From the NCBI GenBank assembly GCA_025996865.1, contig BNTV01000017.1, positions 1 through 54,104 on the forward strand: DNA of 54,104 nt, in the 5' to 3' direction. Positions 41,743 through 50,741 of this stretch are shown here, piece by piece. This DNA is from Bacteroidia bacterium. GTDB lineage: Bacteria; Bacteroidota; Bacteroidia; Bacteroidales; Azobacteroidaceae. The position numbers and the translations under genes are program-made. How positions within the stretch are numbered: the stretch's first letter is position 1; every line of letters starts with the position of its first letter. The notes under the pieces were generated by a model, which saw only the letters and a program-made list of their open reading frames with translations, was not told where the DNA came from and made no database searches.

Positions 41743-43473
41743 TCAGACAATAACATCGGCCGTGTAAGTATTTGCTGGAGAATTATATAGAATATTTATG
41801 ACGCTTGTTCCGGCGGGCACCATCGGATAAACCATGCCTTTTTGCGCTACCCGGACTTCCAATAAGTATGCGCCTTGTGTTTCCAGCATTTCCCGAATGG
41901 CGTCATCGAGTTCTTCGCGTTTCATGACTAACTTTCCGGGAATTTGGTAAGCCGATGCAACTTTAACAAAATCGGGATTTTTCATAAAGGTTTCCGAATA
42001 CCGTTCTTTGAAAAACAATTCCTGCCACTGGCGAACCATTCCCAAATATTCATTATTCAAAAGAATGATTTTTATATCTACATTTGACTGCATAATCGTT
42101 CCAAATTCCTGAATGGTCATTTGTAAACCGCCGTCGCCCAAGAAGAGGCAAACCGTCCGGTCGGGTGTTCCGAACTTGGCGCCGATAGCCGCAGGAAGTC
42201 CGTAACCCATTGTCCCCAAGCCACCGGAAGAAACCACGCTTCGGGTACGGCTGTATTTGAAATAGCGAACGGCCATCATCTGGTTTTGTCCCACGTCGGT
42301 GACTAAAACCGCTTTGTTTCCGGTCGCTTCGGATACTTTGTGAATGACTTCTCCCATATTCAATGGGCCGGTTTGGGGATGGATTTCGTCATTAATAACT
42401 AAGTTTAATTCTTTTTTATAGAGTAATTTAAATTCGTTAATCCAATCCGTATGCGTATTTTCTTTCAATAATTGAGTGATTGCCGGTAAAGTTTCTTTTG
42501 CATCGCCGAGGACGGGAATATCGACTTTGACGTTTTTATTGATTTCAGCGGGATCGACATCCAAATGGATGATTTTTGCTTGTTTGGCGTAAGTATTCAA
42601 ATCGCCTGTTACCCGGTCGTCGAAACGCATTCCGATGGCAATCAGGACGTCACATTCGTTTGTTTTCAGGTTGGGTGCAATGTTTCCGTGCATTCCGAGC
42701 ATTCCCGCGTTCAGCGGTTCGTCGGAAGGCAGAGCGGAAAGTCCCAACATGGTTGACGCTGCCGGAATATCCGCTTTGCGGAGAAAGTCCAACAGTTCTT
42801 TTTCGGCATTTCCCAAAATGACACCTTGTCCTACCAAAGCGAAGGGTTTTTTAGCCTTGTTAATCAGATCGGCCGCTTCGGCAATTTTTTCCGGTTCCAT
42901 ATCGGGCACAGGCGTATAGGAACGGATGTGATTGATTATAACCGGCTGATAATCAATTATTCCAACTTGTGCGTTCTTGGCAATATCCAAAACGACAGGT
43001 CCCGGTCGTCCCGTTGAAGCGATATAAAAAGCTCTGGCGACTGCCCAGGGAATTTCATCGGCGCTACGCACCTGATAAGCCCATTTGGTAATCGGCAGTG
43101 TCATACCGATGACATCGACTTCCTGAAATGCATCCGTACCCAGCAACGAAGCAGGAACTTGTCCCGCAATGACGATGACGGGCGTACTGTCCATCATCGC
43201 ATCGGCGATTCCGGTAATGGTGTTCGCAACGCCCGGACCGGAAGTCACCACGCATACACCGACTTTCCCCGAAACGCGGGCGTAGCCTTCGGCGGCGTGA
43301 ACGGCGCCTTGTTCATGGCGGACTAAGATATGTTTTAGTTGACCGCGATAGTCGTACAAAGCGTCATAAATCGGGATGGCTTGGCCGCCCGGGTAACCGA
43401 AAATAGTTTCAACGCCTTCTTTTAATAATGCTTCTAATAAAGCTTCACTGCCTAATTTTTTTTTTTCATTCAT
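41743..43473 (-). CDS. ilvB: Acetolactate synthase large subunit
   Basis: A 576-residue thiamine-diphosphate enzyme with the catalytic Glu54 (RHEQGAVHAAEGYARVSG), the FAD/middle domain (DVLIAIGMRFDDRVTG) and the ThDP motif GDGGLQMTIQEFGTIMQS ending in LLNN. It makes acetolactate for valine, leucine and isoleucine synthesis. In many Bacteroidales ilvD, ilvB, ilvN and ilvC are adjacent; here ilvD is 7.3 kb away on the same strand and no small subunit gene follows. It has its own promoter. Confidence 0.95.
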   Translation of the reverse strand: MNEKKKLGSEALLEALLKEGVETIFGYPGGQAIPIYDALYDYRGQLKHILVRHEQGAVHAAEGYARVSGKVGVCVVTSGPGVANTITGIADAMMDSTPVIVIAGQVPASLLGTDAFQEVDVIGMTLPITKWAYQVRSADEIPWAVARAFYIASTGRPGPVVLDIAKNAQVGIIDYQPVIINHIRSYTPVPDMEPEKIAEAADLINKAKKPFALVGQGVILGNAEKELLDFLRKADIPAASTMLGLSALPSDEPLNAGMLGMHGNIAPNLKTNECDVLIAIGMRFDDRVTGDLNTYAKQAKIIHLDVDPAEINKNVKVDIPVLGDAKETLPAITQLLKENTHTDWINEFKLLYKKELNLVINDEIHPQTGPLNMGEVIHKVSEATGNKAVLVTDVGQNQMMAVRYFKYSRTRSVVSSGGLGTMGYGLPAAIGAKFGTPDRTVCLFLGDGGLQMTIQEFGTIMQSNVDIKIILLNNEYLGMVRQWQELFFKERYSETFMKNPDFVKVASAYQIPGKLVMKREELDDAIREMLETQGAYLLEVRVAQKGMVYPMVPAGTSVINILYNSPANTYTADVIV

Positions 43474-43526
43474 ATTGTGTAAAATACCCTGTTTGGTCAG
43501 CCTCAGAAAGGTGTACCGATTGGCTG

Positions 43527-43534
43527 CAAAGTTA
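43527..43534 (-). promoter_or_regulatory. -7 box (TAACTTTG) of ilvB
   Basis: The minus strand reads TATAACTTTGCAGCC, 54 bp before the ilvB ATG. Confidence 0.55.
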
Positions 43535-43586
43535 TATCATTTTTTTATATTCGCCAATAAATTTTTATTTATTCATTGTTTTTTAT

Positions 43587-43594
43587 TATCTTTG
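43587..43594 (+). promoter_or_regulatory. -7 box (TATCTTTG) of the T9SS protein gene
   Basis: TATCTTTG lies 46 bp before the ATG at 43640. Confidence 0.5.
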
Positions 43595-43639
43595 TCTGTT
43601 TATTTTTATGCTCAATAAATTTTAAAACAAAATAAGAAT

Positions 43640-44632
43640 ATGAAACGATTTTTTACTTTTTTATTGATTGCTTTTGGCAGTGTATCGCTGCTTTTTTCGC
43701 AAGTGACTATTACAAAGGTTACTCATGGCTTTTCCGGTGGACAGATTCATGATGGTTGTATCGTAACTTATCAGCAACCGGGCGCTGAAGGAGAGAATAT
43801 CATCTGGGATTTCAGTAATGTGGAACGCTCGGGTAATGCCTTGTTTACTTCGGATATCGAAGACAATTTTGACGGAGGTAACATTAAAGCGGTTCGAGAT
43901 GACGGATGTACTTTCTTCTTTAATATTACCGATAAAGGAAACGAATATGTCGGTTATGAAATCGGCAACCATAAATTGTTGCTTGATAAGCCGATTCAAA
44001 AAACTGTGTATCCGCAAAAATTCAACACCCGGTTTTCGGGTAATTTTTCCGGAAATATATTTACGGAAGGTTCGGATAAAGCAACGCATGTAGAAGGAAG
44101 CTATTCTACCCACGCTGACGCATGGGGTACGCTTCTTTTGCCCGATGGCGTTTCTTTACAGGCATTACGGGTCAGGACTACGGAAGCGAGCGGTTCGCGG
44201 GAATTAGTGAAATATTTATGGTACACGCAAGAAACCCGCTATCCGGTTTTCGTTACTTCGGAAGATTATTCTATTGCTGCAGACGGGACAAGGCAATTGA
44301 TTTATTCCGGTTCTTTTCTGAATACCCGGGTTAACAAGAGCGAAAATAGTTATACCGGAATGCAAAGGATAGCCGCTTTGCCGTACAAATTATTTCCCAA
44401 TCCGTTCAAAAATGAAATACAAGTGAGTTACAATCTTCCGGAAAAGACGAATGTAACTATTTCATTGTACGATGCCAACGGGGTGAAATTGACAACCTTG
44501 GTTTCTGAGGAACAGTCCGGAAATCGTACCGCTTTCCAAGACGTTTCGAAGTACGCACAACTTCCCGGTGTTTATTTGTTAAAAATTCAGTTGGGTGACA
44601 ACGTTTATACCGAGAAATTGTTGAAACAATAA
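43640..44632 (+). CDS. T9SS-exported protein of unknown function
   Basis: A 330-residue protein with a signal peptide (residues 1-20, ending LLFSQ) and a C-terminal type A sorting domain (about 250-330: KLFPNPFKNEIQVSYNLPEK, GVYLLKIQLGDNVYTEKLLK). The middle is beta-rich and has no motif I recognise. It goes through the type IX system to the surface or medium. The gene is flanked by ilvB and a strong terminator, and is part of the block that separates ilvB from ilvD. Confidence 0.85.
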   Translation: MKRFFTFLLIAFGSVSLLFSQVTITKVTHGFSGGQIHDGCIVTYQQPGAEGENIIWDFSNVERSGNALFTSDIEDNFDGGNIKAVRDDGCTFFFNITDKGNEYVGYEIGNHKLLLDKPIQKTVYPQKFNTRFSGNFSGNIFTEGSDKATHVEGSYSTHADAWGTLLLPDGVSLQALRVRTTEASGSRELVKYLWYTQETRYPVFVTSEDYSIAADGTRQLIYSGSFLNTRVNKSENSYTGMQRIAALPYKLFPNPFKNEIQVSYNLPEKTNVTISLYDANGVKLTTLVSEEQSGNRTAFQDVSKYAQLPGVYLLKIQLGDNVYTEKLLKQ

Positions 44633-44669
44633 TTCCATCCGGAACTTGGAAAGAAGACAAATTACAGTG

Positions 44670-44710
44670 GAAACTCTCCAAAATTTTTTGATTGAATTTT
44701 GGAGAGTTTC
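44670..44710 (+). terminator. Terminator hairpin after the T9SS protein gene
   Basis: GAAACTCTCCAAAATT and AATTTTGGAGAGTTTC pair perfectly (16 bp) around a 9-base loop rich in T. The right arm is part of the block repeated at 49831. Confidence 0.7.
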
Positions 44711-44867
44711 TATTCTTCTAATCTTTTATTTTCCGACATATTCAGCATTATTCCTTTTTTTGCATTCAGTGGCGAAACAGCCGATTTCCCTGTTTTCAAT
44801 TCCAATTCCCTGCGGGCGTTGCGGGCAATTTCGCCGCCTTTTACCGCTACCTGTGCATGTTCGATAG
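44710..44867 (-). pseudogene. 3' fragment of a Bro-N/DinD-like gene
   Basis: 158 bp nearly identical to the end of the intact gene at 49848-50699, encoding AQVAVKGGEIARNARRELEL, then KTGKSAVSPLNAKKGIMLNM to the stop. Homology begins just before the stop codon (about 44693) and stops at 44867, where a group II intron-like sequence starts. Confidence 0.85.
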
Positions 44868-45069
44868 AAGAATCATCCGGCTACTTACATCTTTGGTCAA
44901 GGCTTATCAGCATCTTTAGCCTTTTCTTTGTAACGATAGTGCAGCGATTCACTTATGTTGTTCTTACCGGTTAGCCGAATCCCTTAACTGCCTGATGCTA
45001 GTGATAGTTGCTCTTCTCATAAGGCTTATTCCTCTCTCTGACAGGGATTTTGTCAAGAAAACTCCGCAC
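44868..45069 (-). other. Possible group II intron 5' remnant
   Basis: The minus strand from 45069 starts GTGCG, the intron boundary consensus, and contains pieces like domain I of Bacteroides group II introns (CGGCTAACCGGTAAGAACAA; GCCTTGACCAAAGATG; GTAGCCGG). No intron-encoded protein or domain V is present. It ends where the DinD-like fragment begins. This is recognised from memory and is uncertain. The rest of the gap to 45276 holds only a promoter. Confidence 0.35.
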
Positions 45070-45229
45070 CATCCCATTACTGAAACCTCACGTTTCTTTA
45101 GGCTACTACTGACGAAACAGTAGGTTCAGTCGATTTGCCGAACTATTGTTTATTCGACTTCTTGTCGCAATTTGGTTGCAAAGTTATGAAAAAGTTATAA
45201 TTCTCTGTGGTTTTTTCAAAAAAAACAGG

Positions 45230-45237
45230 TAACTTTG
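45230..45237 (+). promoter_or_regulatory. -7 box (TAACTTTG) of the metalloprotease gene
   Basis: TAACTTTG lies 40 bp before ATG 45277 and overlaps the more upstream possible start at 45235, which is therefore unlikely. Confidence 0.55.
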
Positions 45238-45276
45238 TACATCTATCCATACTATAATTTTAATTATACATTTATT

Positions 45277-48200
45277 ATGAGAAAAAAGATGAAACTGTTG
45301 TTAATGATTACCCTTGCAATTTTGTTTATCGGCGTTGAACGCGCTGCCTCCCAACAAACGATTAACATTAACAAAGAAAAGACGATCAGTAGTTTGCGTT
45401 CGCAGGTCAACCGCGAAGCACAGGTAAGCGATTTCTTCGGAAAATCCGTACAATCCCGTGAATTTGAGTATAATACTCAATTAAAAGCACTTACGAAAAA
45501 TAACAAGGGTAATATTTTATTACTTGATTTTTTCGACGAAAAGCAATACAAAGCTGAAATTAAGAATATTACAAACAGTTACGATGGAGTGATCGGAATT
45601 ACGGCAAAGATTGCAGACTCTTATGGTTACTGCTATATTTCCATTTCCAAAAGCGGGATTCTCATTAATGCCGAACTACCGGAAAAGAATGAGATGTTTG
45701 TCGTATCGGAAGGAAAAGCAGGAACTTATCTATCGCAGTATAATTTATCGGATGCAATGAAAAAAGCCTTGCCTTGCGAGGGACTTGTACCTCCACAACC
45801 TGATCCGTCCGCCAATTTGCGTGCATCGCAAGACGGTGAAACTCTTCCCGGCGCTATGTCGGCTTGCGGATCGGCGGAATTAAACTCTCCGGTTACCATT
45901 GATATACTGTTTGTTTATACGCCGGTGGCAAAAACTTATGCGGCGGCAAATTATACAAGTATAGATAATGTGATAGACCTCGCCGTTCAAAAAGCCAATA
46001 CGGTGATGTTCAATTCCCAGACGAACATTACATTCAATAGCGTCTATAAGCACCAAACAAATTATACGGAAGTCAATTCAAATACGGACTTATATAGGCT
46101 TACAGATACGGATGACGGGTATATGGACGAAGTACACGCCTTGCGGAAACAATATAATGCCGATTTGGTACAACTTATTCCTTCGGTAACTTTCACCGGA
46201 GGTTTAGGATGGGTATTAAATAGCGAACAGGGTTTTCCTGCTAACGGATTTGCCTTATCCCGTGTCCAACAAGCCTCTTGGACGACAACTGTCGTTCACG
46301 AAATAGGACATAATATGGGTTGTTCGCATCACATATTGCAAGGAGGAAACGGTTTATATCCCTATTCTTTTGGTCACAGAGGTACATTTTCAGGCGGAAC
46401 AAAATTTTCCACAGTCATGACCTATGATGATCTTGGTGATGGACAAGGGGTATTTCCTGGAATAGATTATTTTTCCGATCCCAATATTACCATTAATGGA
46501 GTAGCCATAGGAACAAGCACAGCTAACAATGCCCTGACACTTCGACGCACCAAGCGGCTCACTTCACTGTATTCGGATATAATAAACCTTTCGCTGACCA
46601 ACCTGACTGTAAGCGCCGGAACGCTAATGCCGGCTTTTGACCCGAATGTGACCGAATATACGGTTACGGTCGGCAATGTTGTAACAAACACAGATATTAC
46701 GGGAACGCCGAATTATAATTGCGCAACCGTTACAGGTAATGTCACAGGGGCTACGCTTAGTTCCGGTGCAAATACATTTATCATCACGGTAAAGGCACAT
46801 AATAATACTGCTCAGAAAATATATACGGTGACTGTAAATCGTTTGACGACCGCTTGCGGTACGTATGAAAGCCGGCCGGATTTTACCGGTAATGTATCTG
46901 CCATTGCGGGAAGCTCTTCATTGAACCTGAATTTGGGAGCCGCTGTTCCGGTTTCCTTATTTAATTCCATGGCAATAGGAACATCACAAGCCTCGTCAGA
47001 AGTTTTTGTTAGAGAAAGCTCAAATTCGAATAATTGTCATTCTTTAGGAACCCTCAATGTATTTTCTGGTCCTGTTAAAAAATTCAGGGTTACAGAATCG
47101 GGAAATTATACTTTCAACAACGAAACAAATGGTGATTATGTAATAATGACATTTTTTAATTCGGAAACGGCATCTTGTCAAAGCTTTTTAAAATCCAGTG
47201 CATATTGGGGAGGATCAGGTACTTCAATTTTTAATTCTAATTCAATTACAATTACTCTCAATGCAAATACCGATTATTACTTACGAACATTCAAATATAG
47301 TACAGCAGCCACTTGGGACATTTCCGTCACAGGTACAGGAAGTCTTTACACCGAATTCTCCATCCCGAACGGGATGAGTTATACCTATATTGCTGTCAGC
47401 CAAACAGACAGTAAAATCAAGGCGCAAAGCGCCACAGCCGATTTCAGAACGATTGCACCGGGCGCCTACACCGTTTACGGGATTCCTTACTCTACTTCAA
47501 ACAGCGACCCGACATCTTTTATTGGCAAAACGCTTAGCGAAATACAGGCCTCGGACTGTGTAACGCCGAGTATGAATTCCATCACGATGACCGTCGATTC
47601 GGAAGATTATACTTGGACACCGGAAAACACAGGTTCCACTGACTGGACGCTCGCTTCTAACTGGACACCTAACGGCGTACCTGCTTCGTCGAGCAAGGTA
47701 ACCATACCGACCTCGTTATCCTATCCGATTTTGTCCGCAGCCGCTTCGGCAGATGAAATCATATTCGCACCGGGTGCCGAACTTGGCCGTCAGGACTTGC
47801 TGACATACAATAAGGCGTGGATTGCACTGGATTTCGGTACAAACGGACTTGCACGCGACAAGTGGCATCTTCTTTCCATGCCTTTGGACAAGGTGGTTTC
47901 AGGAGACTTCGGCTTTGGCGGTTATCCCTATACTTTTCTTCGTAAATTTATTATCAATCCACCCACAGGCGGAGAAACCTATAATCAAGCCGGTTGGGAA
48001 CCCTACCACAGCAATAACGAGTCGCTGTCCATTGGCGAAGGTTTTGCCTTGTGGGTAAACAACGGAACAAGCAATACGAAAGGTAAAAAAGACACCGGTT
48101 CTGGTGTCGATACCCACATATCAGGTTCCACAAGAAATTATGGTTTGGGGCAGACGAATGGTATAATTACTTTTCCGTATATGGAGGATCAGGACCTAAG

Positions 48201-49407
48201 TGATGCACACCGCATGCACAAATATGAAAACGGAAAGAGTATTTTTTATACGTTCGATGCAAATACGGAAAATCTTGATTTGACGGACTCTTATTCCGAA
48301 ATAGAACGAGGCAGTAATGCGTACCGCTTGGTGCAAATGATGGGTGGCGTGTGGAGACAATCTTTCCAGTTCGGGGAAGACAACAGCCGTTTTTTCACTC
48401 TTGTAGGAAATCCTTTCATTTCCACCATTGATTTTGATGCATTTCAAATCGGCAACAGCGACATCAAAAGCAGTTACCAGATTTGGACAGGTTCGGGCTT
48501 TGCCGCATACGACAAAGATGGACCGTCGGGAGTCGTTTCCGACGGCGTTACGCTCAATAAATACATTGCACCTATGCAAGCCTTCTTTGTCGAAAAAAGT
48601 TCAAGCTTCACCGGTAATTCAACTGAGCTGACCTTTAACCTTGCTTCCATTTCGGCAAGCAGCAATCATGCCACCCTGCGATCGTCCTTGCCGGTTGATC
48701 CGCCTTCAGTATCCGGAAAATTGGAAATCACCGCAAGCGCCGGCGAATATTCTGTACTCACGTACATTGCAAAGCGGGAATATGGAAGCGCTCAACTTTC
48801 CGATGCCGATTCACGGAAGATTGTTCCGGGCATGAGTGATGTTCCCGAAATTTATACACTCAAGGAATCTGGAAATGACAAAACCGCAGTGGGAAGCAAT
48901 GTAATCAAAACCGATGATATCCTTGTTCCACTCGGACTTGCCACCGCATACGCAGGGAATATCCGGTTCCAATTCAAAGGAATGGATAATTACGGTACAC
49001 GTATCGCTTTCATTGACTTGATTGCCGGAAAAGAAATTGATTTGACGGGAATGGCAGATTACGAATATCGTTTTGATTATGCTCCCAAGGTTACAAAAGG
49101 CGTTGTTGAAGCGGAAGAGAACCGTTTTGTGATACGGATGAATAAAATCTCAACCGGTATTGAAAAAGCAAACGAACCGGTTCATGTTTATGGTAGCAAC
49201 AACACAATCTTTGTCCTGTCAAGCCCGGCTGATCCAATTCGGCAGATAGATGTCTATAATACACAGGGACAATTACTGTATTCGGGAAAAAATGTGAATT
49301 CATCCTTAAGCTCCGTTAATATAAACAATTCTGTTTCATCTATTTACATTGTAAGGTTAATAACCGGACACGGCGTTAAAAGCATCAAAGTATTTATGAA
49401 CAAATAA
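45277..49407 (+). CDS. Large T9SS-secreted metzincin-type metalloprotease
   Basis: With the start at ATG 45277 the protein has 1376 residues; the signal peptide ends near ERAASQ. Residues about 190-425 are a reprolysin-like zinc protease with His341, His345 and His351 in HEIGHNMGCSHH (HExxHxxGxxH) and Met in STVMTYDD as the Met-turn. A cadherin-like beta-sandwich (about 438-525, NLTVSAGTLMPAFDPNVTEY) follows, then beta-rich domains of unknown kind, and a C-terminal type A sorting domain (about 1300-1376, QIDVYNTQGQLLYSGKNVNS). It is thus an extracellular or cell-surface protease. A small membrane protein gene follows by 12 bp. Confidence 0.9.
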   Translation: MRKKMKLLLMITLAILFIGVERAASQQTININKEKTISSLRSQVNREAQVSDFFGKSVQSREFEYNTQLKALTKNNKGNILLLDFFDEKQYKAEIKNITNSYDGVIGITAKIADSYGYCYISISKSGILINAELPEKNEMFVVSEGKAGTYLSQYNLSDAMKKALPCEGLVPPQPDPSANLRASQDGETLPGAMSACGSAELNSPVTIDILFVYTPVAKTYAAANYTSIDNVIDLAVQKANTVMFNSQTNITFNSVYKHQTNYTEVNSNTDLYRLTDTDDGYMDEVHALRKQYNADLVQLIPSVTFTGGLGWVLNSEQGFPANGFALSRVQQASWTTTVVHEIGHNMGCSHHILQGGNGLYPYSFGHRGTFSGGTKFSTVMTYDDLGDGQGVFPGIDYFSDPNITINGVAIGTSTANNALTLRRTKRLTSLYSDIINLSLTNLTVSAGTLMPAFDPNVTEYTVTVGNVVTNTDITGTPNYNCATVTGNVTGATLSSGANTFIITVKAHNNTAQKIYTVTVNRLTTACGTYESRPDFTGNVSAIAGSSSLNLNLGAAVPVSLFNSMAIGTSQASSEVFVRESSNSNNCHSLGTLNVFSGPVKKFRVTESGNYTFNNETNGDYVIMTFFNSETASCQSFLKSSAYWGGSGTSIFNSNSITITLNANTDYYLRTFKYSTAATWDISVTGTGSLYTEFSIPNGMSYTYIAVSQTDSKIKAQSATADFRTIAPGAYTVYGIPYSTSNSDPTSFIGKTLSEIQASDCVTPSMNSITMTVDSEDYTWTPENTGSTDWTLASNWTPNGVPASSSKVTIPTSLSYPILSAAASADEIIFAPGAELGRQDLLTYNKAWIALDFGTNGLARDKWHLLSMPLDKVVSGDFGFGGYPYTFLRKFIINPPTGGETYNQAGWEPYHSNNESLSIGEGFALWVNNGTSNTKGKKDTGSGVDTHISGSTRNYGLGQTNGIITFPYMEDQDLSDAHRMHKYENGKSIFYTFDANTENLDLTDSYSEIERGSNAYRLVQMMGGVWRQSFQFGEDNSRFFTLVGNPFISTIDFDAFQIGNSDIKSSYQIWTGSGFAAYDKDGPSGVVSDGVTLNKYIAPMQAFFVEKSSSFTGNSTELTFNLASISASSNHATLRSSLPVDPPSVSGKLEITASAGEYSVLTYIAKREYGSAQLSDADSRKIVPGMSDVPEIYTLKESGNDKTAVGSNVIKTDDILVPLGLATAYAGNIRFQFKGMDNYGTRIAFIDLIAGKEIDLTGMADYEYRFDYAPKVTKGVVEAEENRFVIRMNKISTGIEKANEPVHVYGSNNTIFVLSSPADPIRQIDVYNTQGQLLYSGKNVNSSLSSVNINNSVSSIYIVRLITGHGVKSIKVFMNK

Positions 49408-49419
49408 AAAACAACGAAT

Positions 49420-49704
49420 ATGAAGACAAAAATATTGAAATTTTTTTGCATACTTTTCTTATTTTGTATGCTGATTGTAAGTAATATAAATGCTTACAAA
49501 ACGGAGTATGAGAACAATTTTACGAGAGCCACGCAAGCTTTCGGTAGCGGTATTAATCCGGGGGACGATCCCAACGATACTCAACCGCCTATTGCCGCCG
49601 GACCTGTCGGCGATGGAGTTGAAATAGTTGCCTGTTTAGGCCTTATTTATGTTTTATATCGTGTTAATAAAAAACAAAAAGTGTTTGTAACAGTCGAAAG
49701 GTAA
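49420..49704 (+). CDS. Small exported membrane protein, 94 residues
   Basis: A signal peptide-like helix (residues 6-25) is followed by a polar Pro/Gly/Asp-rich stretch (GSGINPGDDPNDTQPPIAAG, PVGDG) and a second helix (VEIVACLGLIYVLYRV) with a basic end KKQK. The plan resembles short C-terminal sorting anchors (hydrophobic helix plus basic tail after a small motif). Similar small proteins often follow T9SS genes in this phylum as far as I recall. It lies 12 bp after the metalloprotease gene and is probably co-expressed. Function unknown. Confidence 0.7.
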   Translation: MKTKILKFFCILFLFCMLIVSNINAYKTEYENNFTRATQAFGSGINPGDDPNDTQPPIAAGPVGDGVEIVACLGLIYVLYRVNKKQKVFVTVER

Positions 49705-49719
49705 ATTATATAAGTATTA

Positions 49720-49824
49720 AAGCATAAGCCCTCAATGCCTTGGAAATTTCTCTTTTCCGGTGTTGAGGGGTAAATGCTTCGTCGCCGCGTTTCAATTCTT
49801 CCTCCCTGCGTTTTTTCAATTTTT
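49720..49824. repeat. 105-bp duplicate of the ilvD 3' coding region
   Basis: Matches 50786-50890, inside ilvD, with few differences and in the same orientation. It covers the codons before the last 15 of ilvD. It lies between the small membrane protein gene and the Bro-N gene. Remaining bases of this gap hold the start of the block shared with 44693. Confidence 0.85.
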
Positions 49825-49847
49825 ACTGACTGAATTTTGGAGAGTTT

Positions 49848-50699
49848 CTATTCTTCTAATCCTTTATTTTCCGACATATTCAGCATTATTCCTTTTTTTG
49901 CATTCAGTGGCGAAACAGCCGATTTCCCTGTTTTCAATTCCAATTCCCTGCGGGCGTTGCGGGCAATTTCGCCGCCTTTTACCGCTACTTGTGCATGTTC
50001 GATAAAAGTTTCGGGATTACTCGTTTCCGAAATTTGCTTTGTCGAAAGCTCTGCTAACATATTGAGTACCAATTCTGTATTGGTCATATTATCGCGCAGA
50101 TTTTCCTTTTTCAACCCTTTGAAATGTTTGTATTCTTTGGTAGTTTTGCCTGACCATGTTTTAGTAATGATATCGGTAAGCGTGGCAAACTGCTGACCTT
50201 CCTGCACACCTTTCGATTTCCATTCGTCCGTCAACTCTTTTCGAATTTCGATGCTTTTCAGGCGTTGATTAATCCAGTTATCGGAATAGCCGAGCCGTTT
50301 GTAGTCGAGCATTGCCTGTTCGATAGACAATTCCGGGTCTTGCAGTTGGTCGATGCGCTCTTTGGCAATTTGCGCCATCCACTGCTTGAAAGGCTCTGCC
50401 TTTGGCGACGGAATGGATTGAATGAGTCGGAAAAGTTGTTCTGTATTAGCTACATCCGTCATTCGCATTTTGCCATCCATTGCCTGTAATTTCAAACGGT
50501 TACAATTTGTAACCGTTTCATTTCCTTCGGATATTAATCTGTTTTTCAGTACTTTCCAATAATTACGCGCACCATCGTGAGTTGGTTGTTCGGTTAAAAC
50601 GCCTACTACATCTACTACCGAAAAATACCATTCTTCCCGCTCTTCGTCCCACACCGTGCGGACTTTTTTTTCTTCAAAAAGTTTAATGTCTGGTTTCAT
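49848..50699 (-). CDS. Bro-N domain protein, DinD-like
   Basis: A 283-residue protein. The N-terminal part (about 1-110) is a Bro-N domain as in phage antirepressors and baculovirus Bro proteins (WYFSVVDVVGVLTEQPTHDG, ARNYWKVLKNRLISEG). The C-terminal half (LGYSDNWINQRLKSIEIRKE, QFATLTDIITKTWSGKTTKE) is like DNA-damage-inducible protein D. Role is probably DNA binding in a mobile-element or stress context; not proven. It lies between two copies of an ilvD 3' segment, and its own 3' end is duplicated at 44710-44867, so it travelled as part of a mobile block. Confidence 0.85.
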   Translation of the reverse strand: MKPDIKLFEEKKVRTVWDEEREEWYFSVVDVVGVLTEQPTHDGARNYWKVLKNRLISEGNETVTNCNRLKLQAMDGKMRMTDVANTEQLFRLIQSIPSPKAEPFKQWMAQIAKERIDQLQDPELSIEQAMLDYKRLGYSDNWINQRLKSIEIRKELTDEWKSKGVQEGQQFATLTDIITKTWSGKTTKEYKHFKGLKKENLRDNMTNTELVLNMLAELSTKQISETSNPETFIEHAQVAVKGGEIARNARRELELKTGKSAVSPLNAKKGIMLNMSENKGLEE

Positions 50700-50741
50700 A
50701 GTTACTCATTTTCATTGTTTTTATTATTTTCTATAAAAAGG

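Noticed and set aside
45235..45276. TTG start for the metalloprotease
   Set aside because: It overlaps the TAACTTTG -7 box; ATG 45277 is followed by a normal signal peptide.
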